Source: Candidatus Endolissoclinum faulkneri L5 (lineage in GTDB: Bacteria; Pseudomonadota; Alphaproteobacteria; Thalassobaculales; Thalassobaculaceae). Taken from it: a DNA stretch of 64,000 bases. The notes under the pieces are model-generated. The model made no database searches. It had not been told where the DNA came from and saw nothing but the letters and a program-made list of their open reading frames with translations. Position 1 is the stretch's first letter. Each line of letters starts with the position of its first letter. Below are positions 1 through 10,849 of this stretch, one piece after another. The DNA is taken from NCBI RefSeq assembly GCF_000510265.1, contig NZ_CP006745.1, positions 55,443-119,442 on the forward strand, in the 5' to 3' direction. The translations under genes and the position numbers were made by a program.

Positions 1-1011
1 TCATTGATCTGCTCTTTAGTTAGATTGATCTATTGCGTGTGGCTTTAATTGGTAAATGATAAATGTTTGATTGCTTATGAACTTAAGCGGCTAGCTGAAT
101 TATTCTTAACATTTAATAGGATAGCATAAAATTTAGCTCAGTCGTTGAACAAATATTATCCTAAGCATTTTCCCTCTGACTGAGGAGGCAGTGTTTTTAA
201 CAGTCGATGTTAATAGCTAATAATGCTATAGCATATTCTGATATATATTCGTTTACATTTTAGGTTTTATAAATTAAAACTAAGATAATAGTAATTTATT
301 GACTATAGATTATCTAAATTATTATTATCTTAGTGGGCAATTTAATTGATCTAAACGCTATATTCTGTTTTTTATTTTTATAAAATATTATACTGAGAAA
401 ATGTTGTCTATGCAGAATAGATCTTCTACAACATTAATTGTGTGTTATTTGCGTATTGATTATTAGCAAGATATTATTTTATCTAATTAAAAAATTATAT
501 GAAGTGCAAAGACTTACCTGATTTTAGTTTATTGGCTTGCTATTAGTTTTTAAGCTATTTCTTGGCTTAATCAAAGAATAATAAATCTCATTTATCCTCT
601 ATATAAGCTAAAAATTAATTCTTCTCTTTCGTTATGCGATCATACAATCTATACTGCGCTAATATTGTTATTTGTTTTATATTTAATGTACAGAAAATAT
701 TAATTTTTTGCATAGTCTGTTTGATATAAACTTATAACCTCTTCGAGTTATATTCGATGTTTTTAAGATAGTATATATGAAATATAGTGTATTTTATATG
801 ATTTTGGTCTAAAGTAGTTATTTTTCGCTTATATACGTACAATGAGTTTAATGAATGGATTAAGATAATGCGCTAATGTGGTTACTTACTAGACTAATCA
901 TACTATTAATATAGTACTTATATAATTAGAGTCGTAGATAGGTTCATCTTGAACCATTGAGTGCGTTTTGCTGTTGTGATGTTTAAATTAAGCGTTGGGT
1001 AGGATAGCATT
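1..1011. other. AT-rich spacer, no recognisable gene
   Basis: No reading frame with protein-family character was found on either strand. In many alphaproteobacteria the M16 peptidase gene that follows is preceded by thrC (threonine synthase). I could not find a ThrC remnant by eye. A 71-residue frame opposite the start of the M16 gene is only its antisense shadow. Confidence 0.6.
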
Positions 1012-2286
1012 TTGAGTAAACTTTCTTTACCAAGCATGCATGTAACTACACTTGATAACAAACTGACTGTAGCTACCGATTCTATGGTATCTGTAGATAC
1101 TGCGTCTGTCGGTTTATGGATTGGTGTAGGCACTCGTCATGAGAAATCTTCCGAAAATGGCTTAGCTCATTTAATTGAGCATATGTTATTTAAGGGTACA
1201 GTCAAGCGCGATGCGGTGACTATTGCTCGTGAGATTGAAAATGTTGGTGGTCATATAAACGCTTATACTTCGCGCGAGCAAACTGCCTACTATGCAAAAG
1301 TACTATCTGGTGATGTTCCGTTAGCAGTAGAGTTACTAGCCGATATAGTACAGAATTCTGTTTTTGATATATCGGAACTTGATTGCGAGCGATCAGTTGT
1401 TGTGCGGGAAATAGCTCAGATTAACGATACTCCTGATGATGTTATTTTTGATTATTTTCAGGCTGCAGCATTCCCCAATCAAAGTTTAGGACGTCCTGTG
1501 CTTGGTAGCGTGGAAGTAGTACGTTCAATAAAACGCCAATTGCTCCTAAATTACATAGCACGGATGTATGGGTCGGAATCTTGTGTTTTAGCGGTGGCTG
1601 GTCTAGTTGATCATGAAAGATTGGTTGATATAGCAGCAGAATGCTTTACTGCTTTACCAAAAATAACGACGAAAGCACTAGATTTTTGCCATTATGTTGG
1701 TGGCGAAATAAGAGTAGAACGTGAATTAGAACAGCTTCACATTATTCTTGGATTTAGAGGAACTTCTTTTTTTGATCCAGATTTTTATACTATTCAGCTT
1801 TTATCAGTAATTTATGGCGGTGGTATGTCTTCTCGTTTGTTTCAAGAAGTGAGAGAGAGGAGGGGTCTTGCCTACTCTATTTATTCTTTTACTTCTGCGT
1901 ATTTAGACGATGGCTTACTTGGTGTTTATCTTGGGACTGGTGTTAAGGAAGTGGTTGATGCAATTCCAATAGTTTGTGATCAGCTTATGTCAATTCCAGA
2001 TACTTTAAATGAAAGCGAGCTTGCTAGAGCAAAGGTTCAAATCAAGTCATCATTGCTAATGAGTCGGGAAAGTACTAACTCACGTAGTGAGCATTTAGCA
2101 AACTATTTTATTATACATGGCAAAGCTCCTAATTTAACAAATATTATAGATAATATTGAGGCGGTAGATCAATCTTCAATACGTCGAATGGTAAGGAGGT
2201 TGCTTAAAAATCCCCCAACGCTTACTTCAATTGGTCTTACAAAGACGCTTGAAAATTACGATAAGATTTGTGCGCGACTAAGTTAG
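1012..2286 (+). CDS. M16 family zinc metallopeptidase (processing-peptidase-like)
   Basis: A 424-residue member of the pitrilysin/mitochondrial processing peptidase family. The inverted zinc motif HLIEH lies at residues 53-57, followed by MLFKGT as in the family. A downstream Glu in the ERSVVVREI segment is the probable third zinc ligand. The C-terminal half has the usual GGGMSSRLFQEVRE loop, so the standard two-domain fold looks complete. Such proteins degrade or process peptides, and some are periplasmic, but no clear signal peptide is seen here. The start is probably TTG at 1012, because TAGGAT lies just upstream; ATG at 1036 has no ribosome site. The gene stands alone between spacers. Family assignment is secure; the substrate is unknown. 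Confidence 0.92.
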   Translation: MSKLSLPSMHVTTLDNKLTVATDSMVSVDTASVGLWIGVGTRHEKSSENGLAHLIEHMLFKGTVKRDAVTIAREIENVGGHINAYTSREQTAYYAKVLSGDVPLAVELLADIVQNSVFDISELDCERSVVVREIAQINDTPDDVIFDYFQAAAFPNQSLGRPVLGSVEVVRSIKRQLLLNYIARMYGSESCVLAVAGLVDHERLVDIAAECFTALPKITTKALDFCHYVGGEIRVERELEQLHIILGFRGTSFFDPDFYTIQLLSVIYGGGMSSRLFQEVRERRGLAYSIYSFTSAYLDDGLLGVYLGTGVKEVVDAIPIVCDQLMSIPDTLNESELARAKVQIKSSLLMSRESTNSRSEHLANYFIIHGKAPNLTNIIDNIEAVDQSSIRRMVRRLLKNPPTLTSIGLTKTLENYDKICARLS

Positions 2287-2939
2287 TTTTTATATATGAC
2301 ATATTGTTTGTTTTATTATAATACGTTAAAGCTAATCTAGTAGTAGAAGCACGATTTATTTTGCTCTTTAATACAATTTTAGTGATTTATTAAAAATAAT
2401 TCATCTGTTATGCCTAAAAGCTGATTTTTAAGTAATAGTGGTATTGTCATCTATTAAGCAATTTGTTTTTATGCATAGATAGTTATGCTATAATTATTTA
2501 TGTTTTTTGATTACCTAAATAAACTAAATAGCCGAGCATTAGTGCTCGGTTAAAAATTAAAGCCGTAATAGTTTAAAATTTCTGCTATAATTAGTTTTTA
2601 TGCAGTTAAATATAGGCTAGGGTTTTTATCTATTTCTTGACTATAGATCTTAGCCCAAGAAATAGTTGTTATTATTATCGATAATACCTGATAATTTGCT
2701 TATTTTATTATTGAGATAACTAATTCTAACTTGTTTTAGTCGACATATTAATCTACCTATTTATATTTCTTTAACGTAAAACTTACAATTAAGTTGGTAA
2801 ATAGGGAAATATCTGATCTGTTGTTTCCTAGATTAATTTCTCTAAATGTTACATCTATAAAACTTTTGTACAATAGCGGTAGTTATTATATTCTTTAATT
2901 GCTAAATTATTCCTCTAAGGAAGGCTTAATTGAAACGAA
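2287..2939. other. Spacer between converging M16 peptidase and asd genes
   Basis: No coding remnant was recognised. It holds a short GC-containing hairpin (2532-2549) and a 10-bp inverted repeat (2630-2639 with 2656-2665). The flanking genes converge here, so either could help end transcription. Confidence 0.55.
2532..2549. terminator. Candidate bidirectional terminator hairpin
   Basis: CCGAGCA, a four-base loop TTAG, then TGCTCGG form a perfect 7-bp stem in otherwise AT-rich DNA between two converging genes. Neither side has a strong T run (TTAAAAATT follows on the plus strand), so this is a weak intrinsic-terminator candidate. It lies about 245 bases beyond the M16 gene and 390 beyond asd. 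Confidence 0.35.
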
Positions 2940-3965
2940 CTAAGGATTTTTTTTTAAAAAGTTAGCTGCCAGATTTTCAGCAATCTGAACGGCGTTTAGT
3001 GCAGCACCCTTTCGGAGGTTATCACTAACGCACCACAGCACTAAGCCATTATTTACAGTAGGATCTTTACGCAAGCGACTGACATAAACTGCATCCTTGC
3101 CTGCGCTATCTAGCGGCGTAGAATAGCTCGCTTCTGATGGGTTGTCAACTACTACTAAGCCAGGAAAAGATTGCATAGCTTGACGAGCTGATTCAGGATT
3201 AATTGGCTTTTTGGTTTCAATGAAAATTGCTTCGGAATGGCCAATAAAAACTGGAACACGTACGCAGTGAGCAACAACTTCAATATCTTGATCAAGGATT
3301 TTTTTTGTCTCAAACGTCATTTTCCATTCTTCTTTAGTGAATCCGTCATCCATAAAATTATCGATGTGAGGAATGACGTTGAAAGCAATTTTTTTAGTGA
3401 AAGTTTTGGATTTAATTGGGTTATTTAGATAGATTGAGTGAGATTGTTTAAATAATTCATCTATTCCGTCATTACCAGCGCCTGAGACTGATTGGTAAGT
3501 GGCAACAAGTACTCGTTTTACGCAAAAAGAGTCGTGTATTGGTTTGAGCGCCACGACCATTTGAGCTGTAGAACAATTTGGATTAGCTATTATATTCTTC
3601 TTGTCATAGTAAGACATTGCTTCCAAGTTTACTTCTGGTACTATTAGTGGTACTTCTGGGTCCGTGCGAAATGCAGAGCTGTTGTCAATTACAACGCAAC
3701 CAGATTGACTAGCCTTTGGTGCATACTCAAGAGAAATGTTCTTACCTGCAGAGAACAATGCAATATCTATTTTAGAAAAGTCAAATTTTGCTAATTTTTC
3801 GACAACTAAAGTTTTATTCTCTCCATAGGATACTAGATTTCCAGCAGAATAGTCCGAAGCTAGGGCAATAACTTTGTTAGTGGGAAAATTACGCCTAGCT
3901 AGCGTGCTTAACATTTCACGACCAACAGCGCCCGTGGCCCCTACAACAGCAATTGTATAGTTCAT
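2940..3965 (-). CDS. asd: Aspartate-semialdehyde dehydrogenase
   Basis: Reduces aspartyl-4-phosphate to aspartate-4-semialdehyde with NADPH, the branch point toward lysine/diaminopimelate, threonine and methionine. The 341-residue protein begins MNYTIAVVGATGAVG, the Rossmann NADP-binding segment. The catalytic cysteine is in NPNCSTAQ (about residue 131). I chose ATG at 3965 because AAAGGAA lies 8 bases upstream and homologues begin there; an in-frame extension to 4031 has no support. Retention fits a need for diaminopimelate for peptidoglycan. It is a single gene flanked by spacers, with no sign of damage. Confidence 0.97.
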   Translation of the reverse strand: MNYTIAVVGATGAVGREMLSTLARRNFPTNKVIALASDYSAGNLVSYGENKTLVVEKLAKFDFSKIDIALFSAGKNISLEYAPKASQSGCVVIDNSSAFRTDPEVPLIVPEVNLEAMSYYDKKNIIANPNCSTAQMVVALKPIHDSFCVKRVLVATYQSVSGAGNDGIDELFKQSHSIYLNNPIKSKTFTKKIAFNVIPHIDNFMDDGFTKEEWKMTFETKKILDQDIEVVAHCVRVPVFIGHSEAIFIETKKPINPESARQAMQSFPGLVVVDNPSEASYSTPLDSAGKDAVYVSRLRKDPTVNNGLVLWCVSDNLRKGAALNAVQIAENLAANFLKKNP

Positions 3966-4979
3966 TTTATTTCCTTTGGAATATCTGGTGCTGCTATTAC
4001 GCAATGGTATTAGCTTTTTTTTGATTAACATACCTTGCAGCTGACATTGAAGCGGAGGAAAAATATTTTATTATTATAGGTGTTTCAGAACGGTAAGCGT
4101 AAAAATGTTGTTTGTTGAAATAAATAACACAAGAATTGAGTCATAAAAATTATTGTTTTAAATTAAGGAAATTGTAAGTAATATTTTACTACTTTAAAAG
4201 ATTAATTTAATGAATAAATAACACGTTGTTTTAGTATTTACCTGTTAAAAATTACTAGCTAATACTTTTGATCTGAATTTGCTTACTTACTAAATGTGGT
4301 ATATTGTAAAAGCCTAAATAGCTTAAATTAAACAAATATAAAGAATATTTTGTGACGCTAGTTTTTTGTTTAAGATATCTTAACATTAATCTTAATTGGG
4401 ATTCATTATACACCTCTAATCAAACTGTTTATAAATACTGATAATGAATTATATTTCTGTGCACTAATTGACTAAGAAGATATTCTTCTTTGGTAAAAAT
4501 ACTACTTTAGCCTTTTTAAGTTGGAGGTGTTAGGATAATAGAATGGCGATATTCATAATCAGTCCATCGACTTATCAATCAAAAATGGATAGTGTCATAT
4601 GTCATAGTTTATGCGATCAGTAAGTTAATGGTTAAATTAATTAATATTTTGTAACTTCTGATAAAGTTATCTTAAAACGTAGTAATTAGCATAATTTTTT
4701 TGATTAAATTTGTTAAAAGTTTTATTCAAATTAGCGAATTTTCAGTAATCTAATAGACGTGCGAAATAAATAAAGTTTTTTACTAATAAAATTAGCAAGA
4801 GGAACATTGCTAAATGTATGTTCTAAGCTAATACTAATCATTATGGTCAATTGTTAATAGTACAATATACTATTAAATTCAAGCTTACCGCCGTAGAAAT
4901 TGGATTATTTAATGCCCTTTGATATTAATAATTTTATTTATTATTAATATCAATTTTTTCCTAAAAATATCCATAGATC
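3966..4979. other. AT-rich spacer of about 1 kb
   Basis: Nothing recognisable on either strand: no long frames, tRNA or strong hairpin. It separates asd from ppa, both on the minus strand. Confidence 0.6.
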
Positions 4980-5519
4980 TCATGGAGAGTTTTTATTGCT
5001 AGCAGATTTAATTCCATCGCTTATAAATTTAAAAGCCTCTTCTACTCCTTTCCAGCGATCGATGCGTACCCATTTCTCAGGTTCAAGATCTTTGTAGTGA
5101 GTAAAAAAATGCTTTATTTGTTCTGTTAAAATCGTTGGCAAGTCTGTCCATGAAATTACATTCGTGTAATAAGGATGTAATTTATCAGTCGGTACAGCAA
5201 GGATTTTTTCGTCCATGCCTTCCTGATCTTCCATGATTAATAGACCAATCGGGCGAACGTTAACTATTGCTTTTGGCATAATCGGGCTGTTAGTTACCAC
5301 CATCACATCTATAGGATCTTTATCATTAGCCAGAGTGTGGGGTATAAAGCCATAATTACAAGGATAGGTCATTGCTGTGTGTAGGAAACGGTCAACGAAT
5401 AAAGCTTGGCTTTCTTTATTAAATTCATATTTTATGGGATAGGAACCAAGAGATATCTCGATTAGTACATTTATGTCGTGAGGCGGGTTTTTACCAATAG
5501 GAATTTGAGATATACGCAT
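4980..5519 (-). CDS. ppa: Inorganic pyrophosphatase
   Basis: Family I soluble pyrophosphatase of 179 residues. It hydrolyses pyrophosphate released by DNA, RNA and aminoacyl-tRNA synthesis and so pulls those reactions forward. Active-site acidic residues are present: DKDPIDV matches the DGDPVDV signature with all three Asp, and EDQEGMDEK supplies the later Asp pair and Lys. KYEF, DRFLHT and YPCNYGFIPHT are also conserved. ATG at 5519 is preceded by GGAG and matches the usual start (MRISQIPIGKNPPHDINV). It is a complete single gene flanked by spacers. Confidence 0.97.
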   Translation of the reverse strand: MRISQIPIGKNPPHDINVLIEISLGSYPIKYEFNKESQALFVDRFLHTAMTYPCNYGFIPHTLANDKDPIDVMVVTNSPIMPKAIVNVRPIGLLIMEDQEGMDEKILAVPTDKLHPYYTNVISWTDLPTILTEQIKHFFTHYKDLEPEKWVRIDRWKGVEEAFKFISDGIKSASNKNSP

Positions 5520-6168
5520 AATTTAATTCTCCAAAATAAATCAGGATAGCTAGTAAAATATAGTACATAAAAACTATTGATCTGTTGGTCTAGAAAAGTA
5601 TCCTCTCTCTTGTAGAGAGAACTATATAAATATAAATAGTCAATATACGTATAAGCTATAATGCATATTATTTTACTATAATTAATTTTTTGTAAAGACT
5701 GCAATGATAAAGATTAAAATAGTTGTTGTTATTTAATATCTTAAGAATTAATAATAAATTAGAAATTCAGTTATATTAAATCTTTTGATTTATATTGATA
5801 TTAACGAGAATTATAGATTACAGAAAAATGTAGTTGCATTTTTATGCGACCATAGTAACTAGTAATATATTATAGATTGCAGCCCAAAATACCTAAAATC
5901 CGTAAAACACATTTTAGGTATTTACTAAAAACATGGATTAATAAGATGTATATATCTTAATATATAGGCAAATAAGCATATGCAAGCTATTCTTTGTATT
6001 ATCTTTTGCCAGCGCATTTAACAATAGATTAAGCGACAAACTCAGTAAAATTAAACTACGATTAAGCTATAAGGGCTACTTTTGTAAAAATGATGCTTTA
6101 CTACCACAGTGGGGCAATGTCCTATTATTTTAATGTCGCGCTTTCATTTCTTGTTATATTATAAATGA
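5520..6168. other. Spacer between pnp and ppa
   Basis: No gene recognised. A 13-bp perfect inverted repeat at 5887-5923 lies about 250 bases beyond the end of pnp. A 77-residue frame at 5471-5704 has no family character and is treated as chance. Confidence 0.55.
5887..5923. repeat. 13-bp inverted repeat downstream of pnp
   Basis: AAATACCTAAAAT (5887-5899) and its exact complement (5911-5923) are separated by 11 bases. It could form a hairpin in the pnp 3' region. There is no clear T tract, so terminator function is only possible. Confidence 0.5.
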
Positions 6169-8283
6169 TTATTTAATATTATCTGCTAAATCATTACCAG
6201 TATCCTGGTCTATAATTTTCATAGAAAGTTTAACTTTGCCGCGATCATCAAAGCCAATGACCTTAACTTTAACTTTGTCACCTTCTTTAACTACTTCGGA
6301 AACAGTCTCAGGACGCTTCCCTCGCGTTAGCTGACTGATATGAACAAGACCATCCTTTGAGCCAAAAAAGTTTACAAAAGCACCAAAATCAAGTGTTTTA
6401 ACTACTTTACCGTCATAGACTTTACCTATCTCTGGCTCAGAGATGAGTGAATAAATCCAGTTATGCGCAGCCTCCAGTGCGATCTTATCTACTGCAACAA
6501 TTTTAACGTTGCCATCGTCTTCAACATCAATTTTAGCACCGGTAGTTTCGCAAATTTCGCGAATTACTTTACCACGTGAACCAATGACATCGCGTATTTT
6601 ATTTACTGGAATTTTAATCGATCTCATCTTTGGTGCCGTTTTTGATACATGTTCACGAGCAATCGGTAAAATCTTATTCATCTCGTTGAGGATGTCCAGC
6701 CTACCGTTCTTTGCCTGCTCTAGCGCAATCTTAATGATTTCGATTGTTATAGAGGTGATTTTGATGTCCATTTGTAGAGCAGTTATACCTTTGTTAGTGC
6801 CGGCAACTTTTAAATCCATATCACCCAATTCGTCTTCGTCACCTAATATGTCAGATAAAACAACGAATTCTTCACCTTTTTTTATTAGTCCCATAGCTAT
6901 GCCAGCTACAGGACGAACTAAAGGCACACCAGCATCCATAAGAGATAAGGATGCGCCGCAGACAGTTGCCATCGAAGAAGAGCCGTTTGCTTCAGTAATT
7001 TCAGATACCACTCGTAAGGTGTACGGAAAATGCTCTTTGCTAGGTAATAAAGGTTTTAGAGAACGCCAGGCTAGTTTACCGTGACCAACTTCACGACGCC
7101 CAGGAGGGCCCATGCGCCCGACTTCGTTTACTGAAAACGCTGAGAAATTATAATGAAGTAAAAAGTGTTCTCGATATTCTCCTTCTAAGGCATCGACTAT
7201 CTGTTCATCATGACTACTACCCAGGGTGGTAATCACCATAGCTTGTGTTTCACCGCGAGTAAAAAGAGCGGATCCATGAAGTCGTGGAAACAGCCCAATT
7301 TCAGCAGCTATTGGGCGAATAGTGGAGGTATTGCGCTCATCGATACGTTTACCGGTATTTAATATGCGACTGCGCACAATATCAGATTCTATATTTTTCA
7401 ATAAAGTATTTGCTACTTCTTCTTCTAGCAAATCATCAATTGACTCAATAGCTTTTTTCTTAGCGTCTATAATTTTATTTTGTCGTTTAATCTTGTTAGG
7501 CTCGTCATAGGCAGTTTCCATCATAGCTTTACCAGAAGCTTCTAGTTTTCTTCGTATTGCCTTGATATCTAACTTAGTTTCTGGTAGATCCATAGGATCT
7601 TTTGCGCAAGCTTCAGCAAGTTCTATTATTGCGTCGATCATTGGCTGAAAACTTTTATGCCCAAAATTAATAGCATCGAGCATTACTTTTTCAGACAACT
7701 CATATGCCATAGATTCTACCATAAGCAGCCCTTCTTGAGTGCCGGCAAGTACTAAATCAAGCTCGCTTTTCTTAGCAGTATCTATCGTTGGGTTTAAAAT
7801 ATATTGACCATCACTGTAGCCGACACGGGCAGCTCCAATCGGGCCTAAAAACGGCGCGCCAGACAAACACAAAGCGGCAGAAGTGCCGAGCATTGCAACA
7901 ATATCTGGATCATTTTTTAGATCATGAGCAAGCACTGTACAGATAACTTGCACTTCATTTTTAAATTCATTGACAAATAATGGACGTATCGGTCGGTCAA
8001 TTAAGCGTGATGTGAGTGTTTCTTTCTCGTTTGGACGTGATTCTCGCTTGAAGAAGCCACCAGGAACTTTACCTGCGGCATAAGTTTTTTCCTGGTAATG
8101 CACTGATAACGGGAAAAAATCTATATCATGGCGTTGAGTTTTATTTATGACCACAGTGCATAGAACGGCAGTATTTCCATAGCGAGCAAGAACTGCACCA
8201 TCTGCTTGGCGTGCAATTTTACCTGTCTCAAAGGAGAAGGTTCGATTACCCCATTCAATTTCCTTACGGTATACTTCAAACAT
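6169..8283 (-). CDS. pnp: Polyribonucleotide nucleotidyltransferase (PNPase)
   Basis: A 704-residue phosphorolytic 3'-to-5' exoribonuclease that degrades mRNA, usually as a trimer and often with RNase E. Domains in order: first RNase PH-like domain, helical linker, second RNase PH-like domain with the catalytic segment [19 protein letters not shown], a KH domain with the GSRGKVI loop, and a C-terminal S1 domain ([16 protein letters not shown]). Length is normal for the family. ATG at 8283 has AAAGGAT 8 bases upstream. It follows rpsO on the same strand, as in most proteobacteria, but the 382-base gap is longer than usual. It appears intact. Confidence 0.98.
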   Translation of the reverse strand: MFEVYRKEIEWGNRTFSFETGKIARQADGAVLARYGNTAVLCTVVINKTQRHDIDFFPLSVHYQEKTYAAGKVPGGFFKRESRPNEKETLTSRLIDRPIRPLFVNEFKNEVQVICTVLAHDLKNDPDIVAMLGTSAALCLSGAPFLGPIGAARVGYSDGQYILNPTIDTAKKSELDLVLAGTQEGLLMVESMAYELSEKVMLDAINFGHKSFQPMIDAIIELAEACAKDPMDLPETKLDIKAIRRKLEASGKAMMETAYDEPNKIKRQNKIIDAKKKAIESIDDLLEEEVANTLLKNIESDIVRSRILNTGKRIDERNTSTIRPIAAEIGLFPRLHGSALFTRGETQAMVITTLGSSHDEQIVDALEGEYREHFLLHYNFSAFSVNEVGRMGPPGRREVGHGKLAWRSLKPLLPSKEHFPYTLRVVSEITEANGSSSMATVCGASLSLMDAGVPLVRPVAGIAMGLIKKGEEFVVLSDILGDEDELGDMDLKVAGTNKGITALQMDIKITSITIEIIKIALEQAKNGRLDILNEMNKILPIAREHVSKTAPKMRSIKIPVNKIRDVIGSRGKVIREICETTGAKIDVEDDGNVKIVAVDKIALEAAHNWIYSLISEPEIGKVYDGKVVKTLDFGAFVNFFGSKDGLVHISQLTRGKRPETVSEVVKEGDKVKVKVIGFDDRGKVKLSMKIIDQDTGNDLADNIK

Positions 8284-8665
8284 ATTTATTATCCTTTAGT
8301 TTCAAATATGAATATACAATATTTTTACCTCTTCTTACTAGTAAAACCGTATCGGAGGAATGCTAGTAAACGAAGTAGGCAACAAAATTTCACTGCATGC
8401 TACACATAGGTTAGCTAAAGGAAACTCGAGACTAAATTTGCGATGAAGAAAAAAGATAAACGCTTCTTGCACCATAATCCAGAAATTACAGATACGATTC
8501 TTGTATTTTAATTTATGCATGCGTATTTTGCAATGGATAGTAATTTAGTCAAGCGCATGCTAGGCTAGATAACAGCATAAATTTTTAATCATTATATGTT
8601 AGCCCAGACCTTAACTTTCTTGTGCTTTTAACCAACCCATCCACCTTAACATATCCCTTGTTGTA
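8284..8665. other. rpsO-pnp intergenic region
   Basis: No gene found. In enterobacteria the matching leader carries an RNase III hairpin through which PNPase autoregulates. I could not identify a strong equivalent here. Small frames in this stretch have no family character. Confidence 0.5.
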
Positions 8666-8935
8666 TTAGCGTCTGAGGCCTAAGTTATTAATTAATGTTG
8701 AGTAACGATTCTTAGATTTTTCTTTCAGATAATTCAGCAGACGGCGACGCTTACCTACCATCATCATCAACCCACGGCGTGAGTGAAAATCGTGTTTATT
8801 CATTTTTATATGTTCGGTAAGATTAGGAATACGTTCACTTAGAATAGCTACTTGCACTTCCGGTGATCCGCTATCACCTTCTTTTTGTGCATATTTTTTG
8901 ATCAGTTCGGCTTTACGTTCAGCTGTAATTGACAA
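8666..8935 (-). CDS. rpsO: 30S ribosomal protein S15
   Basis: An 89-residue primary 16S-binding protein of the small subunit platform. It has the S15 signatures [21 protein letters not shown] and HSRRGL, and ends LINNLGLRR like its homologues. The start is TTG at 8935, which gives [12 protein letters not shown] and is preceded by AGGAG with a 7-base spacer; no ATG fits. It sits upstream of pnp and downstream of truB, the conserved order, but nearly 1 kb of spacer now separates it from truB, so it probably has its own promoter. Confidence 0.97.
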   Translation of the reverse strand: MSITAERKAELIKKYAQKEGDSGSPEVQVAILSERIPNLTEHIKMNKHDFHSRRGLMMMVGKRRRLLNYLKEKSKNRYSTLINNLGLRR

Positions 8936-9350
8936 TCTCTTGCTCCTAAACCAGTTAGTATTTTTATAAATTTTTATCTAAATGCGATGTAATATTTTCC
9001 ATATTTATCGCTAGATATTTATTGTTTTGTAATTAATTAGCTAATTAAATTTTAACGTATCTATTGGCCGCTAACCTGATCTATTGAATGTTTGCTGAGA
9101 CAAGAGAGCACTATTAATAATTGAAGATCATGACGTAAGACGTCATACATCTTAAGATTAATTATTAGATTGATAATGAAATTAATGCAATGTAGTCCTT
9201 ATTTTTTTTTAGAAAAAACTATTTAAAAACTAATTGTCTACAATATACTCTATCAAATTATATCAACAGTTTCGCCATACTATTAAATATTGACAATAAA
9301 TGCAAGGCTATAGTTTGCGAATGTTATTAGAAATACGAACTTAATAGGGA

Positions 9351-9439
9351 TTTAATAATATAAGTACATCATTATCAATGATTTAATAATATAAGTACAT
9401 CTTTATCAATATTGATAAAGATGTACTTATATTATTAAA
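9351..9439. repeat. Direct repeat plus 58-bp perfect palindrome
   Basis: A unit starting TTTAATAATATAAGTACATC occurs three times: direct at 9351-9381 and 9382-9410, and inverted at 9411-9439. The second and third copies abut with no spacer and are exact complements over 29 bases. The first copy differs from the second by about one base. The layout suggests tandem duplication followed by an inverted duplication. Confidence 0.9.
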
Positions 9440-9763
9440 AATTATTTGAAATAATTTGTATTTTTAGTATTAAGCGATATTAGCTATCATTTATTCAATT
9501 ATCATTTGGCGTACTCAAAACGCGTTTTGTGATATAGATATTTGCTGCTATTTACTACGTAGAATATTAGATTAAATTGGATTTTAGGTTGAAGATCTGT
9601 TTTCATTTTTTAATGATAAACTAATTTCCCTGCAATTATTTCTTTGTTAATATGAAAAACTCAAAAATATAATATAAAAATTTAGCTATGGCTTTAATAA
9701 GTTTGATTGAGAAATATTGCTGATGTTATTCAAGTTAATTTTAAATTACAGTAAAACTATTTA

Positions 9764-9862
9764 TCTGCATACAACCTACTTTAAAAAAGAGTCCTGTTAT
9801 TATAACACGGAGAAAAATAATTACTGTAAATCCTACTTTTTTTAAAGTAGGTTGTATGCAGA
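9764..9862. repeat. 25-bp perfect inverted repeat just beyond truB
   Basis: 9764-9788 (TCTGCATACAACCTACTTTA plus AAAAA) is the exact complement of 9838-9862. The roughly 49-base interior includes a second hairpin around TGTTAT-T-ATAACA. It lies 40 bases downstream of the truB stop, so it could form a strong structure at the 3' end of the infB-rbfA-truB transcript. There is no T tract after it in the truB direction. Confidence 0.85.
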
Positions 9863-9902
9863 AGATAATATTACTTGCTTTATCATGATTTTTAACATAT
9901 GA

Positions 9903-10829
9903 CTAAAGTTTTAGTACTCTCACCGGGCGAACAGTACCGTCTTTAATTCGCGCTATAGCTATCGGTATTGTGTTGCTGATAACGTAAATTAGATCATTTT
10001 CCTGTAATTGATATAATTTGGAATAATCGGTCAAGGTATGAATTGGGATACCTTGACCGTTGCTTAGTCTTATAGCTTCAGCTGCTTGCAAAGCAAGCGA
10101 CGGCATATTTTTTAAGGCAGTTTCAATTGGTAATAAATAATTGGAAGGGTGGATTTTGTTGATTGAATTTTTTATTTGATCGAGAGTGATCGCGTGATTC
10201 ATGCAAAACGGCCCTACGCGTAGTCTGCGCAGATTGCGCATGTGTCCAACTGTTCCAAGAGCTTGAGCTAAATTACGTGCAAGTGAACGCATATATGCAC
10301 CATTGCCCGAAGTGACTTGAAAACTAGCCTCATCACGAGTAGGTATGTCTAGTAAAACTAGGTCAATAATATTGATTGATCGGCATTTTAGATTAAATTC
10401 TTTGCCGGAACGAGCTAACTTGTATGCACGCTCTCCGTTTATCTTTATAGCAGAAAATTTCGGTGGCACTTGCTCTATGACACCAATAAAACGATTCATA
10501 ATTTTTAATATAGCTGTAACATCTGGCCTTAATTCATTAGTTTCTACAATTTCGCCATCAGCATCATCCGTAGTGGTCGCTTCACCCCAGCGAACAGTTA
10601 AGGTATAGTCTTTGCTACTATTCATTGCGTAGGAAACAGTTTTAGTAGCTTCGCCTAGAGCTATAGGTAAGATTCCAGTTGCTAGAGGATCAAGAGTACC
10701 AGCATGGCCCGCTTTAACTCCGTTGAAGATTTCACGTACTGCGTACACTGCTTTTGCAGAAGTGATGTGGGTAGGTTTATCAAGCACCAACCAACCATGA
10801 AATGGTTCACCCCGTTTCTTATATGGCAT
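9903..10829 (-). CDS. truB: tRNA pseudouridine(55) synthase
   Basis: A 308-residue enzyme that makes pseudouridine 55 in the T loop of tRNAs. The catalytic Asp lies in AGTLDPLATGILPIALGEATK, preceded by GWLVLDKPTHITS, the standard N-terminal motif. The C-terminal portion resembles the PUA-type extension of bacterial TruB. ATG at 10829 lies 20 bases after the rbfA stop, so the two are probably cotranscribed from the nusA-infB operon. It looks complete. Confidence 0.97.
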   Translation of the reverse strand: MPYKKRGEPFHGWLVLDKPTHITSAKAVYAVREIFNGVKAGHAGTLDPLATGILPIALGEATKTVSYAMNSSKDYTLTVRWGEATTTDDADGEIVETNELRPDVTAILKIMNRFIGVIEQVPPKFSAIKINGERAYKLARSGKEFNLKCRSINIIDLVLLDIPTRDEASFQVTSGNGAYMRSLARNLAQALGTVGHMRNLRRLRVGPFCMNHAITLDQIKNSINKIHPSNYLLPIETALKNMPSLALQAAEAIRLSNGQGIPIHTLTDYSKLYQLQENDLIYVISNTIPIAIARIKDGTVRPVRVLKL

Positions 10830-10849
10830 AAATCGCTTTATCCGTTATT

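Larger units (their letters stand above)
8936..9902. other. Repeat-rich spacer between truB and rpsO
   Basis: No gene recognised. It contains a 31-base direct repeat followed by a 58-bp perfect palindrome (9351-9439) and a 25-bp perfect inverted repeat (9764-9862). In related genomes truB and rpsO are usually adjacent. Confidence 0.6.

Noticed and set aside
2940..4031. Longer asd start at 4031
   Set aside because: The extra 22 residues have no homology, and the internal ATG at 3965 has a strong ribosome site and the family N-terminus.
6509..7084. 191-codon frame opposite pnp, and other antisense frames over genes
   Set aside because: Mirror images of well-conserved genes on the other strand.
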